A stretch of DNA of 11,822 nucleotides from AM-2324 sp042091035 (lineage in GTDB: Bacteria; Bacteroidota; Bacteroidia; Chitinophagales; Saprospiraceae): positions 1-11,822 of the forward strand of contig JBELIG010000096.1 in the NCBI GenBank assembly GCA_042091035.1, given 5' to 3'. The notes below the pieces were generated by a model. That model was not told the origin of the DNA. It did no database searches and worked only from the letters and a program-made list of their open reading frames with translations. The first letter of the stretch is position 1; every line of letters starts with the position of its first letter. Below are positions 1 through 7,639 of this stretch, one piece after another. A program made the position numbers and the translations under genes.

Positions 1-2442
1 AAGATCGCCTCCTAGCACAAACCATGGGTAATTAATTGCATCTGCATTTACAGGCACTTGGTAAGTTTCCGTATTGCCTAAACAGAGTGTTTGATTACCG
101 GTAATATTACCAGCAATTACATCTGCTATCTGAAAAGCTTCAGCACATGTACTTGCCCCAAAACCACAAACACCTTCTGAGGTCACACAAACACCAATTG
201 AATCACAAGGTTCATTCATTAAAAGTAAAAGAGTATCAACTCCATTGCCACCTACGACCGATGCACAAGCCGGAATATCCCAGCTAAATCCAATATTCAA
301 TGGATCGAATGCCTGAGCTGTAAACATCAAGGTATCCAAATCGCAAAATGAAGACGGGCCTGAAAGTATGGGAGCAGCTGGAGTAGCATTTACTAAAACC
401 GGGAAGCAAGTCGTTGGCCCACTTCCACAATCAGATAAACCATTAGCACATATTTGCCATACCCCAGGACTATTCCATTGCACAGAAACTGTATCCGTGC
501 CCTGACCACTAAGTATGGTCCCATCACCAATTAAACTCCAATTAAATCCATTACTACCAGATAAAACTGACACATAATCAGCAATATCACTTGGGCAAAG
601 TTGATCCATTCCACTTACAGCGGGAGGTGCTAATGCAATTGAAAATCCAACATCTAAACAGCCTGGTAAAGAAGGTCCACAACTGCCTTCAGCTACGACA
701 CAGACGGCCCCTGGATTTGGACTATTCCAGACTAAAACAGCTAGAGGAAATCCATCTCCTCCATTCAATACTTCAACTCCTGGAGGAAGCACCCAAGTAT
801 AGTCTTGATAATCAGGAACTATAGAGGCATTAATAGTGATTGTATCCCCAAAACATATTTCTGTAGGACCAGTTAATACAGGTACTACGGTCTCTTCAAT
901 TATTTCTGCAACGCAAACTGTCGTTGTATCCGAACAAGATATTCCCGTAGAATCTCTTGATACAACTAAATCATAACATCCACCATCAAAAACTTCCACA
1001 GCTGGAAGACTTGATATTTGATTTCCATCCTCATCATACCATAAAAAACTAGAACCAAAAGAACCACTACTTGTAATGATTACTGAAGGGTTTGTACAAG
1101 TTATTGGAGGAGGAGTAGAGGTTGATGCAGCTACATAAAACTCCGTAATTATAATGGTTGTGGTACTATCACATCCATTATAAGCAACATCCGAAAGATA
1201 ATGATTACCCGCAGGATATTCGCTTCCACCTATTTCAAGTGTCTCTCCTGGACAAACCTGACCTTCAATAAACACATTAGAATCAGATAATGGGCTGATC
1301 ATTAGATTCACTAAACTATCGCAACCTAAATAAGATGTTATCATCACAGGATATAGCCCTGGGTTACAATAATCCACTGCGTTGTATGTATAACAATCGC
1401 CTATACAAAGATCCACAGCCTCCATGCCTGGAGTAGGCACAGGAGCAACAACTAGCTCGAAACAATTAGTTGAAAGATTTCCACAAAAAACTGGATCCAA
1501 CAAGGCTAAATCAGCTTCAAGATCTGCATAAGGCGACCCAATATAAGTTGGATATACAACTGCATCAACGAAAGCATAGGATAATCCACAGATTGAGTAA
1601 TCCCCAACTGGCAGTACGGAGAAGTTAGTATTTAACTGAAAACTATTTATTAAACCTGTGGCTAGATCAGTAACTACATATGCATATCCATAGTCTGTAG
1701 CAGAAGGAGGGAAACCAGATCCATAATCTGGGCTAACACTTAAATTCAAACTGGGATCAAATTGACAAGAAGTAACATCAGGCTGATTCAATATACCGCC
1801 ATCTGCTTCACATAATATACAATCAATAACACCACATCCGAAAACAAGAGACCAGGTAATTAGAGTTCCTATATCTTGAGCACAAACATCATTTACAGAC
1901 AAAGCCCAAGTACCGTTTGCAGGATCCCCTGGTATATTAAAATCATTTAAATCACAATTCGGTGCAGCTATGGCACCTCCAAAAGGGTCAGTTGCACCAC
2001 ATGGAACATTCCAAACACCAATTAAACAAGGTCCTCCTCCACCATTGTTACATATATATTCAGCCCCACCAGTTAAAGGATTAGCTGATCCTATCTCTAT
2101 ACAAACATCAACATCATCCTCATTTGTACCACAACCACCACTCGCATTATTAGCATCAGCCATTACAAGATAATTCAAACCCGCTGGTGATGTTAAACTG
2201 ATAGACAAATCACCTATCCAAGTATGGTCTATGGTAAAACAAACCTGTTCAAGTGGACATAAATCAAGGTCGTTTGGTCCATTAACTGTAACATCCAAAA
2301 GACCATCAAAAGAACCATTATCTGTAATAGGAAGCGGACAATTAGCACATTCGCAAGGTTGAGCGAAAGCCAAAATAGAATTTATCATAAAAAAGCATAC
2401 CACAGATAATCTGCGGATTGCTGATGCAAGAGCGTCGTTCAT
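1..2442 (-). CDS. Large secreted P-domain / PKD-like repeat protein, N-terminal 814 codons (3' end outside window)
   Basis: The frame is open without interruption from an ATG at 2442-2440 to base 1, so the C-terminus, probably with a T9SS tail, is missing. The ATG is the first Met after an in-frame TAA at 2502-2500. Residues 1-27 form a Sec signal peptide (basic RR at 10-11, hydrophobic core, AFA|Q cleavage). The mature end begins with a CxCxxC motif (C30, C32, C35). Residues 36-204 resemble a P/Homo B domain: HTW 73-75, GDL 77-79, SPAG 85-88, NGTW 176-179, and a final G-x-L-x-x-W-S. A Cys-rich insert lies in the middle. Then come a YxYxV/ICGxSY module (about 213-335), two repeats ending in GCDS (373-376 and 423-426), an Ig-like stretch, and at least four PKD-like (PKD_6-style) repeats of about 85 residues, each with an early Cys (530, 616, 700, 787). 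No protease domain is present. I find no lysine and only three arginines. It is a paralogue of the next gene upstream, collinear with it to about residue 600. It is probably an adhesin or surface protein; ligand unknown. Confidence 0.9.
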   Translation of the reverse strand, partial: MNDALASAIRRLSVVCFFMINSILAFAQPCECANCPLPITDNGSFDGLLDVTVNGPNDLDLCPLEQVCFTIDHTWIGDLSISLTSPAGLNYLVMADANNASGGCGTNEDDVDVCIEIGSANPLTGGAEYICNNGGGGPCLIGVWNVPCGATDPFGGAIAAPNCDLNDFNIPGDPANGTWALSVNDVCAQDIGTLITWSLVFGCGVIDCILCEADGGILNQPDVTSCQFDPSLNLSVSPDYGSGFPPSATDYGYAYVVTDLATGLINSFQLNTNFSVLPVGDYSICGLSYAFVDAVVYPTYIGSPYADLEADLALLDPVFCGNLSTNCFELVVAPVPTPGMEAVDLCIGDCYTYNAVDYCNPGLYPVMITSYLGCDSLVNLMISPLSDSNVFIEGQVCPGETLEIGGSEYPAGNHYLSDVAYNGCDSTTTIIITEFYVAASTSTPPPITCTNPSVIITSSGSFGSSFLWYDEDGNQISSLPAVEVFDGGCYDLVVSRDSTGISCSDTTTVCVAEIIEETVVPVLTGPTEICFGDTITINASIVPDYQDYTWVLPPGVEVLNGGDGFPLAVLVWNSPNPGAVCVVAEGSCGPSLPGCLDVGFSIALAPPAVSGMDQLCPSDIADYVSVLSGSNGFNWSLIGDGTILSGQGTDTVSVQWNSPGVWQICANGLSDCGSGPTTCFPVLVNATPAAPILSGPSSFCDLDTLMFTAQAFDPLNIGFSWDIPACASVVGGNGVDTLLLLMNEPCDSIGVCVTSEGVCGFGASTCAEAFQIADVIAGNITGNQTLCLGNTETYQVPVNADAINYPWFVLGGDL

Positions 2443-2635
2443 GTGTAGGTGTTGTTCTATAGTTTTCAAAAACCTGGTGTTAACAGGCTTATCAATAATT
2501 TACATTATTTTTGAACTTCTAAATGCAAATTAGAAGTCAAAAAAACACATAATTTTAAAGCAACATTATATTCACAATCACCTAATTATCATAAATTTAT
2601 GTCATTAAAACGACTTATCAAAAATTAATCAAAAA
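2443..2635. other. 193-base AT-rich spacer between the two P-domain paralogues
   Basis: This stretch contains no gene. It holds the second half of the 11-bp tandem repeat overlapping the upstream gene's stop, a 12-bp perfect palindrome (CATAAATTTATG, 2590-2601), a hairpin at 2509-2542 and a short CCTG/CAGG inverted repeat at 2471-2490. There is no U-tract terminator in the minus direction, so read-through from the upstream paralogue into the gene at 1-2442 is possible. I found no good match to the Bacteroidota promoter consensus (TTTG about 19-21 bases before TAnnTTTG) and no Shine-Dalgarno sequence before the ATG, which is normal for this phylum. Confidence 0.6.
2509..2542. repeat. Imperfect inverted repeat (hairpin) in the spacer
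   Basis: The arms ACTTCTAA (2515-2522) and TTAGAAGT (2530-2537) pair perfectly around a 7-base loop. An outer TTTTGA / TCAAAA pairing with one bulged A extends the stem. Read on the minus strand, the T-run comes before the stem and the A-run after it, the opposite of an intrinsic terminator for minus-strand genes. It could be an RNA processing or folding element or a protein-binding site, or chance in AT-rich DNA. Confidence 0.45.
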
Positions 2636-2638
2636 TTA
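2617..2638 (-). repeat. Two perfect tandem copies of an 11-bp unit overlapping a stop codon
   Basis: ATCAAAAATTA occurs at 2617-2627 and again, directly abutting, at 2628-2638 (plus strand). The second copy contains the TAA stop of the upstream paralogue (complement of 2636-2638). On the coding strand the unit reads TAATTTTTGAT twice, so a second in-frame stop (TGA) follows shortly after the first. Probably slippage-type duplication at the gene end. Confidence 0.6.
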
Positions 2639-5600
2639 ACGAATCAGTGCAATATCCCCTTTAAACATTCTGCTTTCTCCAGTCTCAATTTCCACCTCTG
2701 CGTACCAGACATAATCCCCTTCCGCCGCTTTTTGTCCGTCGACAAAACCATTCCAACCTAAATCAAGATCATTTGGAGAAAAATTATAGTTTTCATAAAC
2801 CAATCCTCCCCATCGAGAAAAAATCCTAAAGGAGCGAATGATATTGATGTCACTACCAGAAAAAATCGTTACCCCATCATTTATACCATCGTTATTTGGA
2901 GAAAAAATATTGGGAACGAAAACTTTATATTTATCTAAAGCTTCAAGCTCTATTTCGAGCTGGCGTGTACAACCAGCGCTGTTTATTGCTTCCAAGCTTA
3001 CACTTTGATTAAAGAAAACGGTAAGGTCAAGAAATGGGCCATAATCATTATAGTTGCCCGAGGTAGTTTCCCAATTAAAGACAACATCAGGATAATTACT
3101 TTGAGCTTCTAAAGATACCTGTGTTCCTATCTGAACAATTGGATCAAAAGGCATCAAATTCAACACCATCTCAATAGGCTCAGAAATAGTAAGCGCTTTT
3201 TCTATCATACAACCCTCCGAATCAACCATTAGTAAATCATAGCTACCAGAACCTAAGTTTTCAATGGGGTTTAGATAATCTACTATTTCACCATTAAGGA
3301 ACATCGTGTATGGTTCATATGTCACGTCAATGGAATTAAATTGTATACCACCATCTGAGTCTCCAAAACATGTGATAGGATCTATGACAAGATCAAATCC
3401 TGGCGCATCTTCAGCATCTGATACAAAAACTGTATCTACAGTTTCACAATTCGTGTTCATATCATAAACAATCAACTCATAGACCCCTGCCTCTGTAACT
3501 AATGGCTGACAAGCATAAATATCACTTAATGCTGAACCCGATATGGTATGCCACAAAAATTCATAATTAGTCTGCAAGCATAATGTAGAGCTGCCTATTT
3601 GCACTCCATTTTCATAACAGTATTTCTCAATAAACTTATCAGCTGCATTCAAACGCTGAGGAACATCAAGAACTACAACTTGAAGAGAATCCATTCCAAT
3701 AGTACAATCTTGAGCAGCATCTGCATTAAAATAAAGTATATGACTTCCCACCTCCGCAAGTTCAATCAGATCATCATTTAAGACTACATCCTGTGTGCCT
3801 GGATAGGACCAAGAGCCAGGAACATCCTGGGGTTCGAAATCACTTAAATTCAACGGAAGATCAGAAATACAAATATCAACTCTTTCTTCATTTAAAGACA
3901 CAAGCTCCAGAGAATTGATTTCTAAATACAATGTATCAACAGCAGGACAACCTAAAAACCCTAAATCTGAATAATCATAAAACAAGGAAAAATCTCCTGA
4001 GACAGTAGCATCGAAAATTAAGGCTCCAAATTCAATAAGCGGAGCTGAACCAACAGCCCCAGATCCATCTAAACTCCAAATACCTCCTTCTAATCCAATA
4101 GGTACAAAAAGACCAAGATCTAAAGCGTTTTCTGAATTACAAATAGTGTAGACATCCGATTCCAGCTCTGGGCAAGCACATGCAACTACCTCAACAGACA
4201 AACTTAAAGATTCAGAGGGACATGATCCTATTACATCAGTGGTGAACTCAAGCATATACATGCCAGGCTCAATTCCCTCGGCATCAAATACAGACCCCAA
4301 AAGCGCACCCGAATTTGAGACATCAGTCCACGAACCTGGGGTATTATTTGTTAAAAATGTAGAAAGATCTACACTTGTAGTTTCTCCATTCCATGTTGAA
4401 TTGCACAGATCAGCTATAGAAGTAGTCAATCCTATTTCCCCAGGCAAATGAACCTCATACAATAGATTCATATTCATATCTACAGTACACCCATTTCCGT
4501 CCTCATAATACTCTAATGTATAATTACCTGTTACGCTCGGCAATAAAAGAATATTACCGGAACTTGAAAAGTCGTATCCGAATCCATTAACATAGACCAT
4601 AAATGGACCTCCAGTTCCCTCAACATTTAATTGTAATGGGTCTCCAATACAGATATCAGGTATATATGCAACTATTGGTTCTGGCTCTTTATACTCAAAT
4701 ACCAACTGATTACTGAAAGTAAGACAAGGATCATTTAGATCAATAAAAGGATCATTAGATATAGGCAATGGCTGTCCCCTTACACCTGTTACGTATAATG
4801 AGACCCCAGTAGGTATTATAGCTGCATCATATTCAAAAATGGGTAAATCAGAAATCATCAAAATAGAGTTCAGCGCATCTGAAGGATCAGAATGAAGAAT
4901 ATAAGCTGTCGCATATAAACTATTATTCAAGGGACCAGTATTAGCGAATTCGATAGGTTCACCAATACACTTTTCAGGCGAACCTCCAACCAAAAAGGGG
5001 TCAGCATTTCCACAAAGACAATCGTTCGTATTAGAAACAGAAATCAACCCACAATTCGCAGATTCAAATTCTATAAAATAAGAAAGACCTCCAGCTAAAT
5101 TTTCAGCAGAAAAAGTACTACCATCAAAATCAAATGTATTAATAGTGCTAGAAACAACTGAAAGCCCTATTCCTGACAATACGATTTCAAGATCAAAACT
5201 TTCTGTACTTAGATCACAATCTTCAAAAACATTAAGAATAAGAGGTTCTTCATCGACATCTAAATTTATACAAGATGACACCCCCTGACCACATGCATTA
5301 AGACCTGACACACAAATTTCCTCACTAGATAGAATTTCTGAAAAGAGAACTTCAATGCACTGACTGCTATCATCGCCGATAACACTTGCTCCATTTGGCA
5401 AAACCCATTCCCAGGTATCAACATTACTATCTAACAATACACAAAATGTAATCTGCTCATTGACACAAAGACCTGTTTCAAATAAAGTAAAAACAGGCAC
5501 CTCAGGCAATTCTCCTAGATCATCTACTATAATCATACTGCTATCCAAACAAGTGCCATTAGATGCCATGGTAGAGGCCTCTAGGTAATAGGTTCCAGCA

Positions 5601-7033
5601 GTATTTATTGAAAGACTATCCTCGCTTCCTAGGAGGTTTCCTGCATCATCAAGCCACCTTAAATTCTCAAAAGTTGAGCCCGTACTAAAAAGCTTGATCA
5701 AATTTATTGTACAATCAAAGTTCAATGCATCCGGAGTAATAACAGCATCAACGGGAACCTCCTCTACGGAGAGTGTTACTATACTATCACAGCCTAAGGT
5801 AGAATTCAACAAAATTGTATAGGTTCCTGCCGAATAAGACTGGCTATTGTACAAAACCTCCTCTCCAATACAAACGAAAAATTGCTCCGTACTAATGAAT
5901 TCTTCTTCAATATTCAAGTCTATGGTCATTGTTGAGATACAGCCCCCATCACTTTCATAGTTGACAACATACAATCCTGAAGTACAATATTCTACTCCAT
6001 CTAAACCAGTATAACAGTTACCAAAACAAAGCTCTACAAGTTCTGTATAAGCCGCGATAGGTTCAAATATCTCTATCCCTAGGCAGCTGGCTGAACCATC
6101 AAAACAAATCCCTAGATTTGTACCAATTGAAGAATAAGCTGTACCTACGAGTCCTTCTACTGCAGCTAATTGGCCAGTCTCATAAGAGATTCCACACACG
6201 GAATAGATTCCAGCTCCGTAACTTTGTAAATCTGGATCAGAGCTAACCTCTACTATAAAACCAGAATCTATAATCAAATAGGTATAATCAAACAACAATG
6301 TGTCAGGAGCAGTACCCATGTATACCGGGTCTAATTCCAGATTGAGCTCAGCAGCCCCCATACAAGCCTCAAAATCAGGAAAAGTAAGATCACCTCCGTC
6401 CGCATCACAACCCAAACATGAAGAGGTACCACAATCAAAACTGATGGACCAATCAATCAATTGCCCTATGTTAAGATCGCAAATATCATTTATGACTAGG
6501 GTCCATTGACCATTCGCAGGATGGCCTGGAACATTAAAATCAGCAAGATCACAATTCGGGGCTTGCAAAGCTCCATCAAATGGATCCGTTACACCACCGC
6601 AAGGAACAGTATAACCATTGCCTTCCATACAAAAAGCTCCAGTACCATTGCAGATATATTCCGTATTATTTGTGATTGGATTACTTGTTCCAGTCTCTAT
6701 ACAGATATCAATATTATTTTCTGAATTTCCACAACCGTTTGGAGGCATATTCTCTGCATCGGCCATGACTAGATACTTTAGTCCTGAAGGAGAAACCAAG
6801 GAAACAGATAAATCACCAACCCAGGTATGGGCAATAGTGAAGCATACTTGATTTAGACCACAATCTCCAAGATCATTAGAACCTGCCACCTGTACATCAA
6901 TCGTACTAGTATGTGTCTGTAAATTAAATATATCTATTGGACAATCCACACAGGAACAATCCTGTCCCGAAAGATCATTTACTGCTATCAACGAAAAGGC
7001 AATAGCAATAATCCTAAAGCAATTAAATCTCAT
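2636..7033 (-). CDS. Secreted P-domain / multi-repeat protein with T9SS type B (gliding-motility-associated) C-terminal domain
   Basis: This is a complete gene of 1465 residues. I start it at the ATG at 7033-7031; a longer reading would need a TTG at 7066 and would spoil the signal peptide. Residues 1-23 are a Sec signal (MRFNCFR, hydrophobic core, LSG|Q), followed by CxCxxC (C26, C28, C31). Residues 32-202 are a P/Homo B-like domain (HTW 69-71, GDL 73-75, NGQW 174-177, G-Q-L-I-D-W-S). Next are a YTYLI...VCGISY module (about 205-325), two short repeats at about 330-425 (the second with GCDS), an Ig-like stretch, a PKD_6-like repeat (512-595), a second YxxxYIL module (about 680-785), three copies of an LC...LDLS.F...PGSW repeat (first Cys 877, 965, 1055), and an SprB-type repeat around C1222 (CFGDSDGG). 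Residues 1370-1465 match the T9SS type B sorting domain (FSPNNDGINDG, FSRWGGLVYE, GWNG, GDYVWYAE, KGDI). It is predicted to cross the outer membrane through the T9SS (PorV/SprA/SprF-type machinery, not in the window). Likely an adhesin or surface filament; no catalytic domain seen. Confidence 0.95.
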   Translation of the reverse strand: MRFNCFRIIAIAFSLIAVNDLSGQDCSCVDCPIDIFNLQTHTSTIDVQVAGSNDLGDCGLNQVCFTIAHTWVGDLSVSLVSPSGLKYLVMADAENMPPNGCGNSENNIDICIETGTSNPITNNTEYICNGTGAFCMEGNGYTVPCGGVTDPFDGALQAPNCDLADFNVPGHPANGQWTLVINDICDLNIGQLIDWSISFDCGTSSCLGCDADGGDLTFPDFEACMGAAELNLELDPVYMGTAPDTLLFDYTYLIIDSGFIVEVSSDPDLQSYGAGIYSVCGISYETGQLAAVEGLVGTAYSSIGTNLGICFDGSASCLGIEIFEPIAAYTELVELCFGNCYTGLDGVEYCTSGLYVVNYESDGGCISTMTIDLNIEEEFISTEQFFVCIGEEVLYNSQSYSAGTYTILLNSTLGCDSIVTLSVEEVPVDAVITPDALNFDCTINLIKLFSTGSTFENLRWLDDAGNLLGSEDSLSINTAGTYYLEASTMASNGTCLDSSMIIVDDLGELPEVPVFTLFETGLCVNEQITFCVLLDSNVDTWEWVLPNGASVIGDDSSQCIEVLFSEILSSEEICVSGLNACGQGVSSCINLDVDEEPLILNVFEDCDLSTESFDLEIVLSGIGLSVVSSTINTFDFDGSTFSAENLAGGLSYFIEFESANCGLISVSNTNDCLCGNADPFLVGGSPEKCIGEPIEFANTGPLNNSLYATAYILHSDPSDALNSILMISDLPIFEYDAAIIPTGVSLYVTGVRGQPLPISNDPFIDLNDPCLTFSNQLVFEYKEPEPIVAYIPDICIGDPLQLNVEGTGGPFMVYVNGFGYDFSSSGNILLLPSVTGNYTLEYYEDGNGCTVDMNMNLLYEVHLPGEIGLTTSIADLCNSTWNGETTSVDLSTFLTNNTPGSWTDVSNSGALLGSVFDAEGIEPGMYMLEFTTDVIGSCPSESLSLSVEVVACACPELESDVYTICNSENALDLGLFVPIGLEGGIWSLDGSGAVGSAPLIEFGALIFDATVSGDFSLFYDYSDLGFLGCPAVDTLYLEINSLELVSLNEERVDICISDLPLNLSDFEPQDVPGSWSYPGTQDVVLNDDLIELAEVGSHILYFNADAAQDCTIGMDSLQVVVLDVPQRLNAADKFIEKYCYENGVQIGSSTLCLQTNYEFLWHTISGSALSDIYACQPLVTEAGVYELIVYDMNTNCETVDTVFVSDAEDAPGFDLVIDPITCFGDSDGGIQFNSIDVTYEPYTMFLNGEIVDYLNPIENLGSGSYDLLMVDSEGCMIEKALTISEPIEMVLNLMPFDPIVQIGTQVSLEAQSNYPDVVFNWETTSGNYNDYGPFLDLTVFFNQSVSLEAINSAGCTRQLEIELEALDKYKVFVPNIFSPNNDGINDGVTIFSGSDINIIRSFRIFSRWGGLVYENYNFSPNDLDLGWNGFVDGQKAAEGDYVWYAEVEIETGESRMFKGDIALIR
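3683..4414 (-). repeat. Three tandem ~88-90-residue repeats inside the type B-tailed protein
   Basis: Residues of about 874-1117 contain three divergent copies of one module. Each opens with [DT][LI]C (C877, C965, C1055), followed by a hydrophobic (L/V)DL(S/G)xF or LNLSDF strand, then a G-(S/I)-W-(S/T) motif (PGSW, GGIW, PGSW). Each closes with a hydrophobic strand and C..........(L)xV/I. The Cys spacing of 88 and 90 residues sets the period. I infer an Ig-like beta-sandwich fold; I do not recognise a named family. Confidence 0.6.
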
Positions 7034-7340
7034 ACTCACAACAATTTTTAAAATCCCATAAAACAAGCACTTACTTGACAGTTGCGATATACTTAAGGTG
7101 AGGATAAGTTGAGACCATTGACGGATAAGGGTACCAGGTCTAAATTATCAATTTGAACTTTTTAACCAGGATAAAACCTGTTAGAATAGAATATTAGGTA
7201 GACTTTTATTTGAGTATGTTAAATATATATGTTTTGTTCATTCCAGATTTTGATTAAATATCAATTGGCATATTTATGACAGCTTAAAATCACTTAAATA
7301 TTTGTAGCTGACAAAGTGCCTAAAAAGTAATGTTAAAACA
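7034..7340 (-). other. 5' flank of the type B-tailed gene; no gene seen
   Basis: This is the AT-rich leader of the gene at 2636-7033. It carries a short inverted repeat, AACCAGG / CCTGTT (7164-7182), and a nearby AAGTTCAAA word (complement of 7152-7160). Both words also occur in the spacer before the paralogue at 1-2442, in different order and spacing. A TAATTTAG-like sequence lies close by on the minus strand but lacks a convincing upstream TTTG partner, so I do not call a promoter. No ORF of meaningful length, RNA gene or mobile-element end was seen. Confidence 0.5.
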
Positions 7341-7381
7341 GTAAAGAGTCGAAATTCCATGAATAAATTCCGACCCTTTAC
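7341..7381 (-). terminator. Long hairpin, likely terminator of the relic T9SS tail
   Basis: The 16-base arms at 7341-7356 and 7366-7381 enclose a 9-base loop. Read as minus-strand RNA all 16 positions pair, two of them as G-U. Read as plus-strand RNA the same two positions become A-C mismatches, so selection or origin appears to be on minus-strand transcription. The downstream minus sequence is U-rich but interrupted, ending in a run of five T, weaker than the other terminator in this gap. It lies 51 bases beyond the stop of the orphan tail fragment. Confidence 0.65.
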
Positions 7382-7431
7382 TTAAATAACTCATTTAATA
7401 ATAGTTATATATTTATTATTATATAAATAGA

Positions 7432-7551
7432 TCAATCTCCTTCAAATTTGACCTCTAAATAGTATGGTCCAGCAGGTAATGAGAAATTTCTATTCTTGAT
7501 TTTGAAAAGGCCGTACAAGTCTATTAAAGAATAATTTTCTCCAGAATAACC
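7432..7551 (-). pseudogene. Orphan fragment of a T9SS type A sorting domain
   Basis: The minus strand has a 39-codon open stretch between a TAA (7554-7552) and a TGA (7434-7432), with no start codon at its head. It encodes SLIDLYG followed by SLPAGPYYLEVKFEGD, the signature of the second half of a T9SS type A tail. It matches the intact tail just upstream (VTLLDLLG ... ISDLPAGLYYLEFESEGE). DNA similarity to 7671-7730 is also visible by eye. The first half (YPNPxxG box) is absent, and the reading stops before the usual basic KT..KIIKI end. It is most likely the decayed 3' end of an older or duplicated T9SS cargo gene. It is too short and headless to be a functional gene. A programmed extension of the upstream protein is unlikely, because a stop and a strong terminator intervene. 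Confidence 0.75.
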
Positions 7552-7575
7552 TTAGAAGGTCAAGCGATGTACTAT

Positions 7576-7613
7576 AAAAAAAATGGGCAAAAATCAACTA
7601 AGATTTTTGCCCA
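7576..7613 (-). terminator. Intrinsic terminator of the PKD-array gene
   Basis: On the minus strand a perfect 12-bp stem (TGGGCAAAAATC at 7613-7602, pairing with 7595-7584) with a 6-base loop is followed immediately by eight T (7583-7576). It begins 26 bases after the TAG stop of the PKD-array gene. GC-rich stem base plus an uninterrupted T-tract make it a canonical Rho-independent terminator, so the PKD-array gene and the type B-tailed gene are probably separate transcription units. Confidence 0.92.
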
Positions 7614-7639
7614 CTTTCTGTACACGATTTATAAAGTTT

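Noticed and set aside
591..824. Plus-strand open frames of about 60-77 codons (591-824, 1970-2173, 3599-3781, 4239-4451, 6300-6509, 6506-6724, 6618-6851)
   Set aside because: All lie antisense inside well-supported minus-strand genes, have no family features, and look like shadows of low-complexity coding DNA.
2509..2542. Intrinsic terminator for the type B-tailed gene
   Set aside because: In the minus direction the U-run lies before the stem and the A-run after it, and the stem is AT-rich, so it does not fit a Rho-independent terminator.
1831..6930. Proprotein convertase-type protease in the P-domain genes
   Set aside because: Only the P/Homo B-like module is present. No subtilisin Asp/His/Ser motifs were seen in either protein, so protease activity should not be inferred.
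7034..7066. TTG at 7066-7064 as start of the type B-tailed protein (11 extra residues)
   Set aside because: The codon is TTG, and the extra residues put a hydrophobic stretch before the basic n-region. The ATG at 7033 gives a normal signal peptide.
7217..7240. TATATGTTTTG on the plus strand as a Bacteroidota -7 promoter box
   Set aside because: It points away from every gene start in the window and has no suitably spaced upstream box.
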